Below are positions 8,706 through 16,410 of a DNA stretch of 64,000 nt, one piece after another; the first letter of the stretch is position 1; each line of letters opens with the position of its first letter. The stretch is from assembly GCF_004762045.1 (NCBI RefSeq), contig NZ_SJOM01000007.1, positions 1,938,916 through 2,002,915 of the forward strand. The letters are read 5' to 3'. The notes under the pieces are model-generated. The model saw nothing but the letters and a program-made list of their open reading frames with translations. It had not been told where the DNA came from and did not search any database. Source of the stretch: Mycobacterium sp. DL99 (GTDB taxonomy: Bacteria > Actinomycetota > Actinomycetes > Mycobacteriales > Mycobacteriaceae). The translations under genes and the position numbers were made by a program.

Positions 8706-8795
8706 CCAACCGTATGCCTGGAACGGCCGCCGGATACCTACTGGTATTCCGGACCTCTTGGTGGCGCCGTGACAGAAGGGAAGGTGTTTCCCACG

Positions 8796-9443
8796 ATGAC
8801 TGACGTCGAGCAGGCTGAGCCTGACACGCCGCAGCCGACTGCCGAAACTGATGCCGAGCTGACCGCCCGGTTCGAACGTGATGCCATCCCGCTGCTGGAC
8901 CAGCTCTACGGCGGCGCTCTGCGGATGACCCGCAACCCCGCCGACGCCGAGGACCTGCTGCAGGAAACCATGGTCAAGGCCTACGCCGGCTTCCGGTCAT
9001 TCCGCGAGGGGACCAACCTCAAGGCGTGGCTGTACCGCATTCTGACCAACACCTACATCAACAGCTACCGCAAGAAGCAGCGTCAACCCGCTGAGTACCC
9101 GACCGACGAGATCACCGACTGGCAGCTGGCCGCGAATGCCGAGCATTCTTCAACCGGGCTGCGATCAGCGGAGGTCGAGGCACTGGAGGCGCTGCCAGAC
9201 ACCGAGATCAAGGCAGCGCTGCAGGCGTTGCCCGAGGAATTCCGGATGGCGGTGTACTACGCCGACGTCGAGGGCTTCCCCTACAAGGAGATCGCCGAGA
9301 TCATGGATACTCCCATCGGGACTGTGATGTCCCGACTGCACCGCGGCCGCAAGCAGCTGCGCGAACTGCTGGCGGATGTGGCCAGGGATCGCGGCTTCAT
9401 CCGAGGTCAGCAGCTTGGTGAGCCGGAGGAGGTCTCGTCATGA
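8796..9443 (+). CDS. sigH: ECF sigma factor SigH
   Basis: ECF-type RNA polymerase sigma factor controlling the thiol-oxidative and heat stress response. From the ATG at 8796 the protein is 215 residues, one short of the M. tuberculosis length, and is near-identical to it through region 2 ([54 protein letters not shown]) and region 4 ([36 protein letters not shown]). The last codon and stop overlap the rshA start (ATGA), the usual arrangement for a sigma factor and its antagonist. Two starts are plausible: 8796, matching the family, and GTG 8703 with a far better ribosome binding site. Expression is probably from the SigH-type promoter at 8607-8634. Confidence 0.96.
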   Translation: MTDVEQAEPDTPQPTAETDAELTARFERDAIPLLDQLYGGALRMTRNPADAEDLLQETMVKAYAGFRSFREGTNLKAWLYRILTNTYINSYRKKQRQPAEYPTDEITDWQLAANAEHSSTGLRSAEVEALEALPDTEIKAALQALPEEFRMAVYYADVEGFPYKEIAEIMDTPIGTVMSRLHRGRKQLRELLADVARDRGFIRGQQLGEPEEVSS

Positions 9444-9745
9444 GTGACAAGCGCGATGAGGACGAGCGCTGGACCCCGCCGGTCGGTCCCGTTGATCCCG
9501 AGCACCCGGACTGCGCCGCGGTGATCGCTGAGGTATGGACGCTGCTCGACGGTGAATGCACGGCCGAAAGCCGTGACAAGCTCAAGCACCACCTCGAGGA
9601 ATGCCCGGCCTGCCTGCGTCACTACGGGGTCGAGGAGCGGGTCAAGCGGCTCATCGCGGCCAAGTGCAGCGGTGAGAAGGCCCCGGAGGGCCTGCGGGAG
9701 CGGCTGCGCATCCAGATCAGCCGGACCACGATCATCCAGGGCTGA
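9440..9745 (+). CDS. rshA: Anti-sigma factor RshA (zinc-associated, redox-sensing)
   Basis: A 101-residue cytoplasmic anti-sigma factor that holds SigH inactive under reducing conditions. The zinc anti-sigma motif HxxxCxxC is His51-Cys55-Cys58, with Cys25 and Cys40 as additional cysteines. Disulphide formation in this motif releases SigH in characterised homologues. The start overlaps the sigH stop by 4 bases, giving coupled translation and a fixed ratio. The C-terminal tail is basic. A hairpin follows at 9779-9809. Confidence 0.95.
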   Translation: MSDKRDEDERWTPPVGPVDPEHPDCAAVIAEVWTLLDGECTAESRDKLKHHLEECPACLRHYGVEERVKRLIAAKCSGEKAPEGLRERLRIQISRTTIIQG

Positions 9746-9778
9746 CGGGGCAGCCGGCTCCGAGTGGCCCGACGACAA

Positions 9779-9809
9779 ACCGCCCGATCTCCGAAGGGAG
9801 TCGGGCGGT
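9779..9809. terminator. Hairpin between rshA and the bL37 gene
   Basis: ACCGCCCGA at 9779-9787 pairs with TCGGGCGGT at 9801-9809, and CTCC/GGAG extend the stem inwards around a short loop. It lies between convergent genes and can serve both. There is no U-tract, which is common for mycobacterial terminators. Confidence 0.7.
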
Positions 9810-9827
9810 CACAGTCAGCCGAAGTGG

Positions 9828-9920
9828 CTAGCGCACTGACTTCGAACCGGCGTTGGGGCGCTTGCCGTGGTTCGCCTTCGAGTGCTTGCGGTCCCGCTTC
9901 TTGCGGCCACGCTTGGCCAT
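9828..9920 (-). CDS. Small ribosomal protein bL37 (50S), 30 residues
   Basis: A tiny basic ORF starting MAKRGRKKRDRKHSKA and ending SKSVR, with an AGGAGG-like ribosome binding site (GGAGG near 9926-9930 on the minus strand). It matches the mycobacterial large-subunit protein bL37 found in M. smegmatis ribosome structures, which I recall as 24 residues; here six residues (GSKSVR) follow the point where that protein ends. Ten or more Lys/Arg residues fit direct rRNA contact. The position just after rshA is the conserved one in mycobacteria. It is convergent to rshA. Confidence 0.85.
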   Translation of the reverse strand: MAKRGRKKRDRKHSKANHGKRPNAGSKSVR

Positions 9921-10055
9921 GATGATCCTCCAGATGGTGTAAGAGCTTGCTCCCTAGTGTCTCATGACCCGGGGGCGGCGCTCACCACCCGGTGTTGTGG
10001 TTCGATATAGGCCGCAGAAGTAGTCGCGTAGCAGCCGGAGTGAAGTGGGGTGAAG

Positions 10056-10271
10056 ATGGCCGAGGACGTTCGCGCCGAAATCGTGGCCAGTGTGCTGGAG
10101 GTCGTCGTTCACGAGGGCGATCAGATCGGTGCGGGGGACACCCTGGTGCTGCTCGAGTCGATGAAGATGGAGATCCCGGTCCTCGCCGAGGTCGCGGGCA
10201 CCGTGACCAAGGTCAACGTGGCCGAGGGCGACGTGATCCAGGCCGGCGATCTCATCGCGGTGATCGAATAG
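10056..10271 (+). CDS. Biotin/lipoyl attachment-domain protein (TB7.3 homologue)
   Basis: A free-standing 71-residue biotinyl domain. The modified residue is Lys37 in ESMKMEIP, the canonical biotinylation motif. It equals Rv3221c/TB7.3 in length and sequence. A lone biotin-carboxyl-carrier domain could serve an acyl-CoA carboxylase, but no carboxylase is adjacent and the partner is unknown. The ATG at 10056 gives the family length; a GTG two codons upstream is in frame. pdtaS follows 32 bp downstream and is probably co-transcribed. Confidence 0.92.
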   Translation: MAEDVRAEIVASVLEVVVHEGDQIGAGDTLVLLESMKMEIPVLAEVAGTVTKVNVAEGDVIQAGDLIAVIE

Positions 10272-10303
10272 ACGCCGCAGAGCCCCGGTAAAGGTGCTGA
10301 CTG

Positions 10304-11803
10304 ATGTCCACCCTCGGTGACCTGCTCGCCGAGCACACCGTGCTGCCCGGCAGCGCGGTGGACCATCTGCATGCGGTGGTCGGGGAGTGGCAACTGTTGG
10401 CTGACCTGTCGTTCGCCGACTACCTGATGTGGGTGCGTCGCGACGACGGCGTACTGGTGTGCGTCGCGCAGGTGCGCCCGAACACCGCCCCGACGGTATT
10501 GCTCGCCGACTCGGTGGGCACGCTGGCGGCCGCCGCGGATCAGCACGTCATCACCACGGCCTTCGAGTCCGGGGCGATCGGGCGGGGAAACGGTGGTACG
10601 CAACGACATTCGGCAGACCTGCCCGGGCTGAACGTGGAAGCGGTGCCGGTGCGGCACCGCGATCACGTGGTCGCGGTGCTGACGCACCAGACCGCGCTCG
10701 CCGCCCGCCGGATGGCCAGCCCGCTGGAGGGCGCCTACCTGGACTGTGCCAGCGATCTGCTGCACATGCTGTCCGAGGGCACCTTCCCCAATGTCGGCGA
10801 TCTGGCCATGTCGCGTTCCAGCCCGCGGGTGGGTGACGGGTTCATCCGGCTGGACGAGGTCGGCGACGTGGTGTTCGCCAGCCCCAACGCCATCTCGGCC
10901 TATCACCGCATGGGACTGGCCTCCGAAATCGACGGGCACAATCTGGTCACCGTGACCCGGCCGTTGATCTCCGACCCGTTCGAGGCCCAGGAACTGGCCA
11001 ACCACGTGCGCGACTCGCTCGCGGGCGGCTCCAGCATGCGCATGGAGGTCGACGCCGGCGGTGCGGCGGTGCTGTTGCGGACGCTGCCGCTGGTCGTGCA
11101 CGGCGCCGCGGTCGGCGCCGCCGTCCTGATCCGCGACGTCACCGAGGTCAAACGACGTGACCGTGCATTGCTGAGCAAGGACGCCACCATCCGGGAGATC
11201 CACCACCGGGTGAAGAACAATCTGCAGACCGTGGCCGCCCTGCTGCGGCTGCAGGCGCGCCGCACCAACAATCTGGAGGCCCGGGAGGCGCTGATCGAGT
11301 CGGTGCGGAGGGTGTCCTCGATCGCGCTGGTACACGACGCGTTATCGATGTCGGTCGACGAGGAGGTCAACCTCGACGAGGTGATCGACCGGATCCTGCC
11401 GATCATGAACGATGTCGCCTCGGTGGACACCCCGATCCGGATCAACCGCGAGGGCGCCCTCGGCGTGCTCGACGCCGATCGCGCGACGGCGCTGATCATG
11501 GTGATCACGGAATTGGTGCAGAACGCGATCGAGCACGCCTTCGACGCGAATACACCCCAGGGTTGCGTGACGATCCGGTCCGAGCGTTCGGCCCGCTGGC
11601 TCGATGTCGTGGTGCACGATGACGGGCGTGGGTTGCCCGACGGGTTCAGCCTGGAGAAGGCCGACCGGTTGGGTCTGCAGATCGTCCGGACGCTGGTCAC
11701 CGCGGAGTTGGACGGGTCGCTGGGCATGCATGACGTCGCCTCGGGCGGAACCGATGTGGTGCTGCGGGTGCCGATCGGTCGTCGCAGTCGCGGGATCCAG
11801 TGA
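10304..11803 (+). CDS. pdtaS: Sensor histidine kinase PdtaS
   Basis: A 499-residue cytoplasmic histidine kinase of the HisKA_2 class. The N-terminal half is GAF/PAS-like (about residues 1-280), the phosphoacceptor H-box IHHRVKNNLQTVAALLRL is near residue 300, and the HATPase N- and G-boxes are LVQNAIEHAF and DDGRGLPDGF. In mycobacteria PdtaS phosphorylates the RNA-binding antiterminator PdtaR and takes part in copper/NO-linked signalling. The cognate regulator gene is not in this window. The gene order biotinyl protein-pdtaS-(convergent) whiB1 is the conserved one. Confidence 0.95.
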   Translation: MSTLGDLLAEHTVLPGSAVDHLHAVVGEWQLLADLSFADYLMWVRRDDGVLVCVAQVRPNTAPTVLLADSVGTLAAAADQHVITTAFESGAIGRGNGGTQRHSADLPGLNVEAVPVRHRDHVVAVLTHQTALAARRMASPLEGAYLDCASDLLHMLSEGTFPNVGDLAMSRSSPRVGDGFIRLDEVGDVVFASPNAISAYHRMGLASEIDGHNLVTVTRPLISDPFEAQELANHVRDSLAGGSSMRMEVDAGGAAVLLRTLPLVVHGAAVGAAVLIRDVTEVKRRDRALLSKDATIREIHHRVKNNLQTVAALLRLQARRTNNLEAREALIESVRRVSSIALVHDALSMSVDEEVNLDEVIDRILPIMNDVASVDTPIRINREGALGVLDADRATALIMVITELVQNAIEHAFDANTPQGCVTIRSERSARWLDVVVHDDGRGLPDGFSLEKADRLGLQIVRTLVTAELDGSLGMHDVASGGTDVVLRVPIGRRSRGIQ

Positions 11804-11932
11804 GGCCCGCCGTCAGGGTTCACAGGGCGTCCACAGTGGGACGTCAGTACCAATGAAGTAATTACGCAGTTGCGTCAAAAACGAAATGTGACGACTATTA
11901 CGCAATTTGCCATCGATAATTGCCACAAAAAT

Positions 11933-11968
11933 AAGCTATGGCCCCGACATTCGTCGGGGCCATAGCTT
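11933..11968 (-). terminator. Strong intrinsic terminator downstream of whiB1
   Basis: A perfect 16-bp stem: AAGCTATGGCCCCGAC (11933-11948) pairs with 11953-11968 around an ATTC loop. On the minus strand the stem is followed by TATTTTTG, giving a U-rich tail, so it should terminate whiB1 transcripts efficiently; it may also stop pdtaS read-through. The sequence 11804-11932 before it is AT-rich and contains no gene I can see. Confidence 0.85.
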
Positions 11969-11990
11969 GCGTCGGGGTCTGGACTGAAGG

Positions 11991-12245
11991 TCAGACTCCG
12001 GTGCGGGCCTTGGTGCGGGCGTTGCGACGCTTGAGCGCACGACGCTCATCTTCGCTCATCCCGCCCCACACGCCGGCGTCCTGGCCGGAGTCCAAGGCCC
12101 AGGTGAGGCACTCAGTGGTTACGGGGCAACGGTTGCACACCAGCTTCGCGTCGGCGATCTGAGCAAGCGCCGGGCCACTGTTTCCCACGGGGAAGAACAG
12201 CTCCGGATCTTCGTCGCGACAGACGGCCTTGTGGCGCCAATCCAT
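11991..12245 (-). CDS. whiB1: WhiB1 iron-sulphur transcription factor
   Basis: An 84-residue Wbl protein identical in length and nearly identical in sequence to M. tuberculosis WhiB1. The [4Fe-4S] ligands are Cys9, Cys37, Cys40 and Cys46, followed by GVWGG and the basic tail RALKRRNARTKARTGV. WhiB1 is an essential NO-responsive regulator that binds the SigA C-terminal domain. The ATG at 12245 has AAGGAG nine bases upstream; a frame extension of eight codons upstream was discarded. The 258-bp region upstream carries a CRP-type site and no gene. Confidence 0.96.
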   Translation of the reverse strand: MDWRHKAVCRDEDPELFFPVGNSGPALAQIADAKLVCNRCPVTTECLTWALDSGQDAGVWGGMSEDERRALKRRNARTKARTGV

Positions 12246-12394
12246 AAGATCAAACTCCTTGTTAGACATGTCATGCGTGCGCGGCGAAGCGCACTAGATT
12301 TTCTTCGGCTGTTAACGCGTGCACACGAATGTTTCTGCACTGTTGCATTGATGCTTTCACAGGCTGAACAGATGTCAATAGCATTGAGTTAACA

Positions 12395-12410
12395 CGTGGG
12401 CAAAGTCACT
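12395..12410 (-). promoter_or_regulatory. CRP (Crp/Fnr-type) binding site upstream of whiB1
   Basis: On the minus strand the 16 bases read AGTGACTTTGCCCACG. This is the same as the site I recall upstream of M. tuberculosis whiB1 (AGTGA-N6-CCACG form), to which cAMP-bound Crp (Rv3676) binds. It lies 150 bp upstream of the whiB1 start. The assignment is by motif and position. Confidence 0.65.
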
Positions 12411-12503
12411 GGGTGGGTCGGTGACCGGACCGCTCACTCCTGTGTACTACACTTCAGAACTAGCTGCGCCCTAATTCCACCTTAATCGGTGTGTTTGTGC
12501 AGG

Positions 12504-13466
12504 TCAATCACTTTTCTTTGTCGGTGCGACGACGCTCAGCGCCTCGGGAACCGACGTGAACGTCATGGTTTCGCGCTTGCCGATGTAATCTCCGTCAATC
12601 TGGCATGCGACAGGCGTGTTACTCGTCACGGTGACCGCTGACACATTGTCGTCACGGATCAGGTGCTTGGCTTCGAGGCGCGGATTGCGGGCCACCATCT
12701 GGCGGACCACCCGCAGATTCGCCCAGACGTTCATGCTCGTGATGGCGAACACGCCCAAGCCGGTATCGAACGTGGTTTCGGGGTTCGTCCACACGGGGCG
12801 GCTGTTCGCATACGTCCACGGACTGGAGTTCGACACGAAGGCGAAGTGCACTCCGTCGACGGGGTCGGTGCCCGGCAGCTGAAGCGTCAGGCTCGGGTGC
12901 TTGCGTGCGCTGGCCAGCATCTCGCGCACCGCCACCCGGATGTAGCGCGATGCGGTGACCTTGCGGCCCTTCTCGCGCTGGGCCTCGACGGCCGCCACTA
13001 CGTCACCGTCCACCCCCATCCCCGCGGTGAACACGCCCCAGCGCTCGCCGCAGTCCATCAGGCCGATGCGGCGCCACGGACGCCCCATCCGATACCCGCC
13101 GAGCAGGTCGACGAGCTGATTGGTGGCCTCGATGGGGTCGGGGCTGATGCCGAGTGCCCTGGCAAAGACGTTGGCAGATCCTCCCGGGACGACCGCCACA
13201 GCGGGGGCCAGGGCGGGATCGGGGCGGGTGCCACAATCCCCGAGCACGCCGTTGACCACCTCGTTGACCGTGCCGTCGCCGCCGTGAACGATCAGCACGT
13301 CCACACCGTCACGGGTGGCGTCTCGGGCGATTTCGATGGCGTGACCACGGTGGTTGGTGTGTTCCACGGTCAGCGTCACCCGGCTTTCCAGCGCATGGGC
13401 GAGCAGGTCGCGACCCGCGGGGGTGGTCGAAGTGGCGTTCGGGTTGACGATCAGCACGGCACGCAC
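12504..13466 (-). CDS. Diacylglycerol-kinase-family lipid kinase
   Basis: A 320-residue soluble kinase of the DAGK catalytic family. The nucleotide-binding GGDGTVNEVVNG motif is at about residues 63-74, and an N-terminal AVLIVNPNA strand begins the fold; FVSNSSPWTYANSRPVW is typical of the C-terminal domain. It corresponds to Rv3218 in size and position. The GTG at 13466 gives the family N-terminus (RAVLIVNP); the open frame extends 23 codons further without coding character. Likely substrates are diacylglycerol or related lipids. It precedes whiB1 on the same strand but is separated from it by 258 bp. Confidence 0.9.
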   Translation of the reverse strand: MRAVLIVNPNATSTTPAGRDLLAHALESRVTLTVEHTNHRGHAIEIARDATRDGVDVLIVHGGDGTVNEVVNGVLGDCGTRPDPALAPAVAVVPGGSANVFARALGISPDPIEATNQLVDLLGGYRMGRPWRRIGLMDCGERWGVFTAGMGVDGDVVAAVEAQREKGRKVTASRYIRVAVREMLASARKHPSLTLQLPGTDPVDGVHFAFVSNSSPWTYANSRPVWTNPETTFDTGLGVFAITSMNVWANLRVVRQMVARNPRLEAKHLIRDDNVSAVTVTSNTPVACQIDGDYIGKRETMTFTSVPEALSVVAPTKKSD

Positions 13467-13501
13467 GGGGCATGAGCCTAACCGGGCAAGGTGTCCCGCC
13501 G

Positions 13502-13891
13502 TTATTCGTAGAGCTCCCCGTCGAGGTAGCGCCACTCGCTCTTCACCCGTTCGAAACGACTGCGTTCATGAAGGATGTGCCGGCCGCCGCCGTGGACGTA
13601 CTGGGCGCGGAATTCGACCACGCCGCTGTCGTCGGCCTCACCGCCCGCGTCGGTGTCGACGATCTGCAACCGGCGCCAGGTGATGGCCTCGTCGAGGGTC
13701 AGGTCGGCGGGGCGGGTGTCGGGATGCCAGGACGCCAGCAGGTAGCCGACGTCACCGACGGCGAAGGCGCTGAACCGCGATCGCATCAGTGCGACGGCCG
13801 TGGGGGCCCGGCGGGCGCCGGTGTGCAGCGGCCCGCAGCAGTCGGTGTAGCGGCGGCCGGTACCGCACGGACAGAGGTTGACGCTCGACAC
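13502..13891 (-). CDS. YchJ-family (UPF0225) SEC-C motif protein
   Basis: A 129-residue protein beginning with a SEC-C zinc motif, [14 protein letters not shown] at about residues 7-20, then the YchJ core ([23 protein letters not shown]). The C-terminal part resembles the NTF2-like YchJ middle domain; E. coli YchJ has a second SEC-C motif at its end that is absent here, as in most actinobacterial copies. Function unknown; the SEC-C motif usually mediates protein or ribosome contact. The gene is divergent from aroQ. Confidence 0.85.
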   Translation of the reverse strand: MSSVNLCPCGTGRRYTDCCGPLHTGARRAPTAVALMRSRFSAFAVGDVGYLLASWHPDTRPADLTLDEAITWRRLQIVDTDAGGEADDSGVVEFRAQYVHGGGRHILHERSRFERVKSEWRYLDGELYE

Positions 13892-13953
13892 GCGGTCAGT
13901 GTGGCAGGCCGGCGTCTTGCCTGCCGGGACCCCTGCGCCGGTACCGTACGGAG

Positions 13954-14406
13954 GTGACCGAACGCCCTGTGAAGCCTTGTCTGTTGCTCGTCAACGGGCC
14001 GAATCTCAACATGCTCGGCACCCGGCAGCCCGAAATCTACGGATCCACCACCCTGGCTCAGATCGAGCAGCGGGTGGCAGAGGTGGCCGCCGGGTTCGGC
14101 TTCGAGGTACGCGCGGTGCAGAGCAATCATGAGGGCGTGCTGGTCGACGCCATCCAGGCGGCCCGCGTGGACTGCACGGGCATCGTGATCAATCCCGCGG
14201 CCTACAGCCACACCTCGGTGGCGATTCGCGACGCGCTGAGCGCCGCCGAACTGCCGGTGGTGGAGGTGCACCTGAGCAACATCCACACCCGGGAATCGTT
14301 CCGGCACCACTCGTATGTGTCGGCCGTCGCCGAGGTGGTGATCGCCGGCGCCGGACCGGCCGGATACGAGTACGCGGTGCGCTACCTGGCGGAGCGGCAG
14401 TCATGA
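13954..14406 (+). CDS. aroQ: Type II 3-dehydroquinate dehydratase
   Basis: A 150-residue dodecameric-type dehydroquinase catalysing dehydroquinate to dehydroshikimate. Visible are the [16 protein letters not shown] loop with the catalytic Arg24 and Tyr29, [22 protein letters not shown] and [11 protein letters not shown]. It is not near other aro genes, so it may be a second copy beside the one in the aroC-K-B-Q cluster typical of mycobacteria, perhaps acting in quinate or dehydroquinate catabolism; this is inference. The GTG at 13954 has no spacing to its GGAGG, so a start at GTG 13969 is an alternative. The stop overlaps the next gene's start by 4 bases. Confidence 0.9.
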   Translation: MTERPVKPCLLLVNGPNLNMLGTRQPEIYGSTTLAQIEQRVAEVAAGFGFEVRAVQSNHEGVLVDAIQAARVDCTGIVINPAAYSHTSVAIRDALSAAELPVVEVHLSNIHTRESFRHHSYVSAVAEVVIAGAGPAGYEYAVRYLAERQS

Positions 14407-14780
14407 CCCAGCCGCCTGCCATCCGGTACGCAGGTTTTCTGACCGCCGCCGAAGGGGTGGTCCTGTTGGTCTGGGCGGTCGTGCTGCTGGTGCGGGCGGT
14501 GGCCGGCGCCGACCAGCACATCGTCAGCGGTTACGGCACCGCGATCTGGGGTGCGCTGATCGGTGGCGGCGTCCTGGCCGGTGGCTGGGCGCTGATCACC
14601 GGACGCCGTTGGGGCAGGGGCATCGCGGTGACGGCCAACCTGTTGTTGCTACCGGTGGCCTGGTACGTCGTGACCTCGCACCACATCGTGTACGGCCTAC
14701 TGATCGGACTGCTCGGCCTGGTGACGTTGGGCCTGTTGTTCAGCCCGTCTGCGGTGGACTGGATCGCCGGACGCGGCTAA
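14403..14780 (+). CDS. Small integral membrane protein (Rv3217c-like)
   Basis: A 125-residue protein with four predicted transmembrane helices at about residues 10-32, 45-65, 72-88 and 92-115, with short loops. It starts within the last codons of aroQ (ATGA overlap), so the two are co-translated. It corresponds in position and type to the Rv3217c membrane protein. No catalytic motif is visible and the function is unknown. Confidence 0.85.
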   Translation: MTQPPAIRYAGFLTAAEGVVLLVWAVVLLVRAVAGADQHIVSGYGTAIWGALIGGGVLAGGWALITGRRWGRGIAVTANLLLLPVAWYVVTSHHIVYGLLIGLLGLVTLGLLFSPSAVDWIAGRG

Positions 14781-14831
14781 CCGCTGCGCTCGGCGGACCA
14801 GGGTGCGGTGCGTGACGTGTCGCTGATCGAG

Positions 14832-14869
14832 GCTGCGAGTCGGGCCGGGGCTCCGGCCCGACTCGCAGC
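14832..14869. terminator. 17-bp perfect hairpin between convergent genes
   Basis: A 17-bp perfect stem (14832-14848 with 14853-14869) closed by a GGCT loop lies between the membrane-protein gene and the ALDH gene, which converge. It marks the downstream boundary of the accessory operon 14881-19549. There is no T-run. Confidence 0.75.
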
Positions 14870-14880
14870 ACCGGGAGCCG

Positions 14881-16401
14881 CTACAACGCAATGTTGACGG
14901 CTTTGATCTGGGTGTAGAGGTCGAGCGCCGATGCACCCAGCTCCCGGCCCCACCCTGATTGCTTGTATCCACCGAACGGCATCGCCGTGTCGAAGCCGTT
15001 GTACTGGTTGATCCACACCGAGCCGGCGTGCAGTTGCCGGGCCAGCCGATGCGCTCTGGAGATGTCACGCGTCCAGATGCCTGCGGCCAGCCCATAGATC
15101 GAGTCATTGGCGGCAGAGGCGATATCATCATCGGCTCGAAACGGCATGGCGGCCACTACCGGGCCGAAGATCTCCTCCGCCACTACGCTGAATTCGGGTT
15201 GTACGTCGACGAATACGGTCGGCTCGACAAAGTAGCCTTGGTCGCCCCACCGCTTTCCGCCGCACAGGGCGCGTGCCCCGTCTGCCAGTCCTGCGGTCAG
15301 ATAGCCGGTGACCTTGTCGAACTGGCTCTGTGAGATCAGCGGCCCGAGCTGTGTGGCGGGGTCGAGGCCGTGGCCGATCGTGACGCGTGACGCGGCGTCG
15401 GCCACCGCGGCGGTGAACTCGTCGAATATGTGGTGCTCGACGAACAATCGAGTTCCGGCGACGCAGCATTGGCCGTGGTTGAACAGCCAGGCGTTGAGCG
15501 AACCGGTCACCGCGGCGTCGAGATCGGCGTCGGCGAACACGATATTGGGACTCTTCCCACCCAACTCAAGTGACACCTTCTTGAGGTTGCCACTGGCCGC
15601 CGCCAACACCCGTTTGCCGACCTCGGTGGAACCCGTGAACGCGATCTTGTCCACGCCGTCGTGTGCGGCCAGCGCGGCACCGGCGTCGCCGAACCCGGTC
15701 ACCACGTTGACCACACCCGGGGGAAAGCCGGCCTCGACGAAGAGCTCGCCCAGCAGAAGAGCCGAAAGAGGGGTCTGTTCAGCCGGTTTGAGCACGACGG
15801 TGTTGCCGGCGGCCAGAGCGGGAGCAAGCTTCCACGCCGCCATCAGGATCGGGAAGTTCCAGGGCACGATGAGTCCACAGACGCCCACGGGCTCACGCAG
15901 GGTGTAGGCATGGAACTGGTCGCCGGGGACGAACGGCATGGAAACATCGACCGTCGTGCCCTCGATCTTGGTGCACCAGCCGGCGTAGTAGCGGAATACA
16001 TCGGCGGCCCAGGCCACATCGACGGCCGTGGCGACTGCAGCCGATTTTCCGTTGTCGAGAGCCTCCAGCTGGCCGACCTCTTCGGCGCGCTCCGAGAGCA
16101 GATCACCGACACGCCACAGCAGGCGTTCGCGCTCGTTGGGTTTCAGTGTGGGCCAGACTCCGGTGTCGAAGGCACGTCGGGCAGATCGCACGGCTCGGTC
16201 GACATCGTGAGTGTCAGCCCGTGCGACATCGACGAGGCGTAGTCCGGTGCCGGGGTCTTCGGTCGAAAAGGTTTGGCCAGAACCGGAGTCGGTCCAATCG
16301 CCGCCGATGAGCAGTCGCTTTGGGCCGTGTAGGAAGCGGGCGACGGCTGGTAGGAGGGTATGGCCGGCAACGGTGACCGTATCGGTTGTCGTAGACGTCA
16401 T
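14881..16401 (-). CDS. NAD(P)-dependent aldehyde dehydrogenase
   Basis: A 506-residue ALDH of the betaine/amino-aldehyde type, oxidising an aldehyde to its acid. Catalytic elements are Asn182 in PWNFP, Glu279 in SLELGGKSPN and Cys313 in GQCCVAGTR. It is the last gene of the permease/DUF6176/PLP-enzyme/ALDH operon (9 bp after the PLP-enzyme stop), so the aldehyde is likely a product of the operon's pathway. The start at 16401 matches the family length. Confidence 0.92.
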   Translation of the reverse strand: MTSTTTDTVTVAGHTLLPAVARFLHGPKRLLIGGDWTDSGSGQTFSTEDPGTGLRLVDVARADTHDVDRAVRSARRAFDTGVWPTLKPNERERLLWRVGDLLSERAEEVGQLEALDNGKSAAVATAVDVAWAADVFRYYAGWCTKIEGTTVDVSMPFVPGDQFHAYTLREPVGVCGLIVPWNFPILMAAWKLAPALAAGNTVVLKPAEQTPLSALLLGELFVEAGFPPGVVNVVTGFGDAGAALAAHDGVDKIAFTGSTEVGKRVLAAASGNLKKVSLELGGKSPNIVFADADLDAAVTGSLNAWLFNHGQCCVAGTRLFVEHHIFDEFTAAVADAASRVTIGHGLDPATQLGPLISQSQFDKVTGYLTAGLADGARALCGGKRWGDQGYFVEPTVFVDVQPEFSVVAEEIFGPVVAAMPFRADDDIASAANDSIYGLAAGIWTRDISRAHRLARQLHAGSVWINQYNGFDTAMPFGGYKQSGWGRELGASALDLYTQIKAVNIAL

Positions 16402-16410
16402 GGTTTGTCC

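Noticed and set aside
12246..12503. Possible small gene between whiB1 and the lipid kinase gene
   Set aside because: Only short frames without ribosome binding sites; the sequence is AT-rich regulatory DNA with the CRP-type site.
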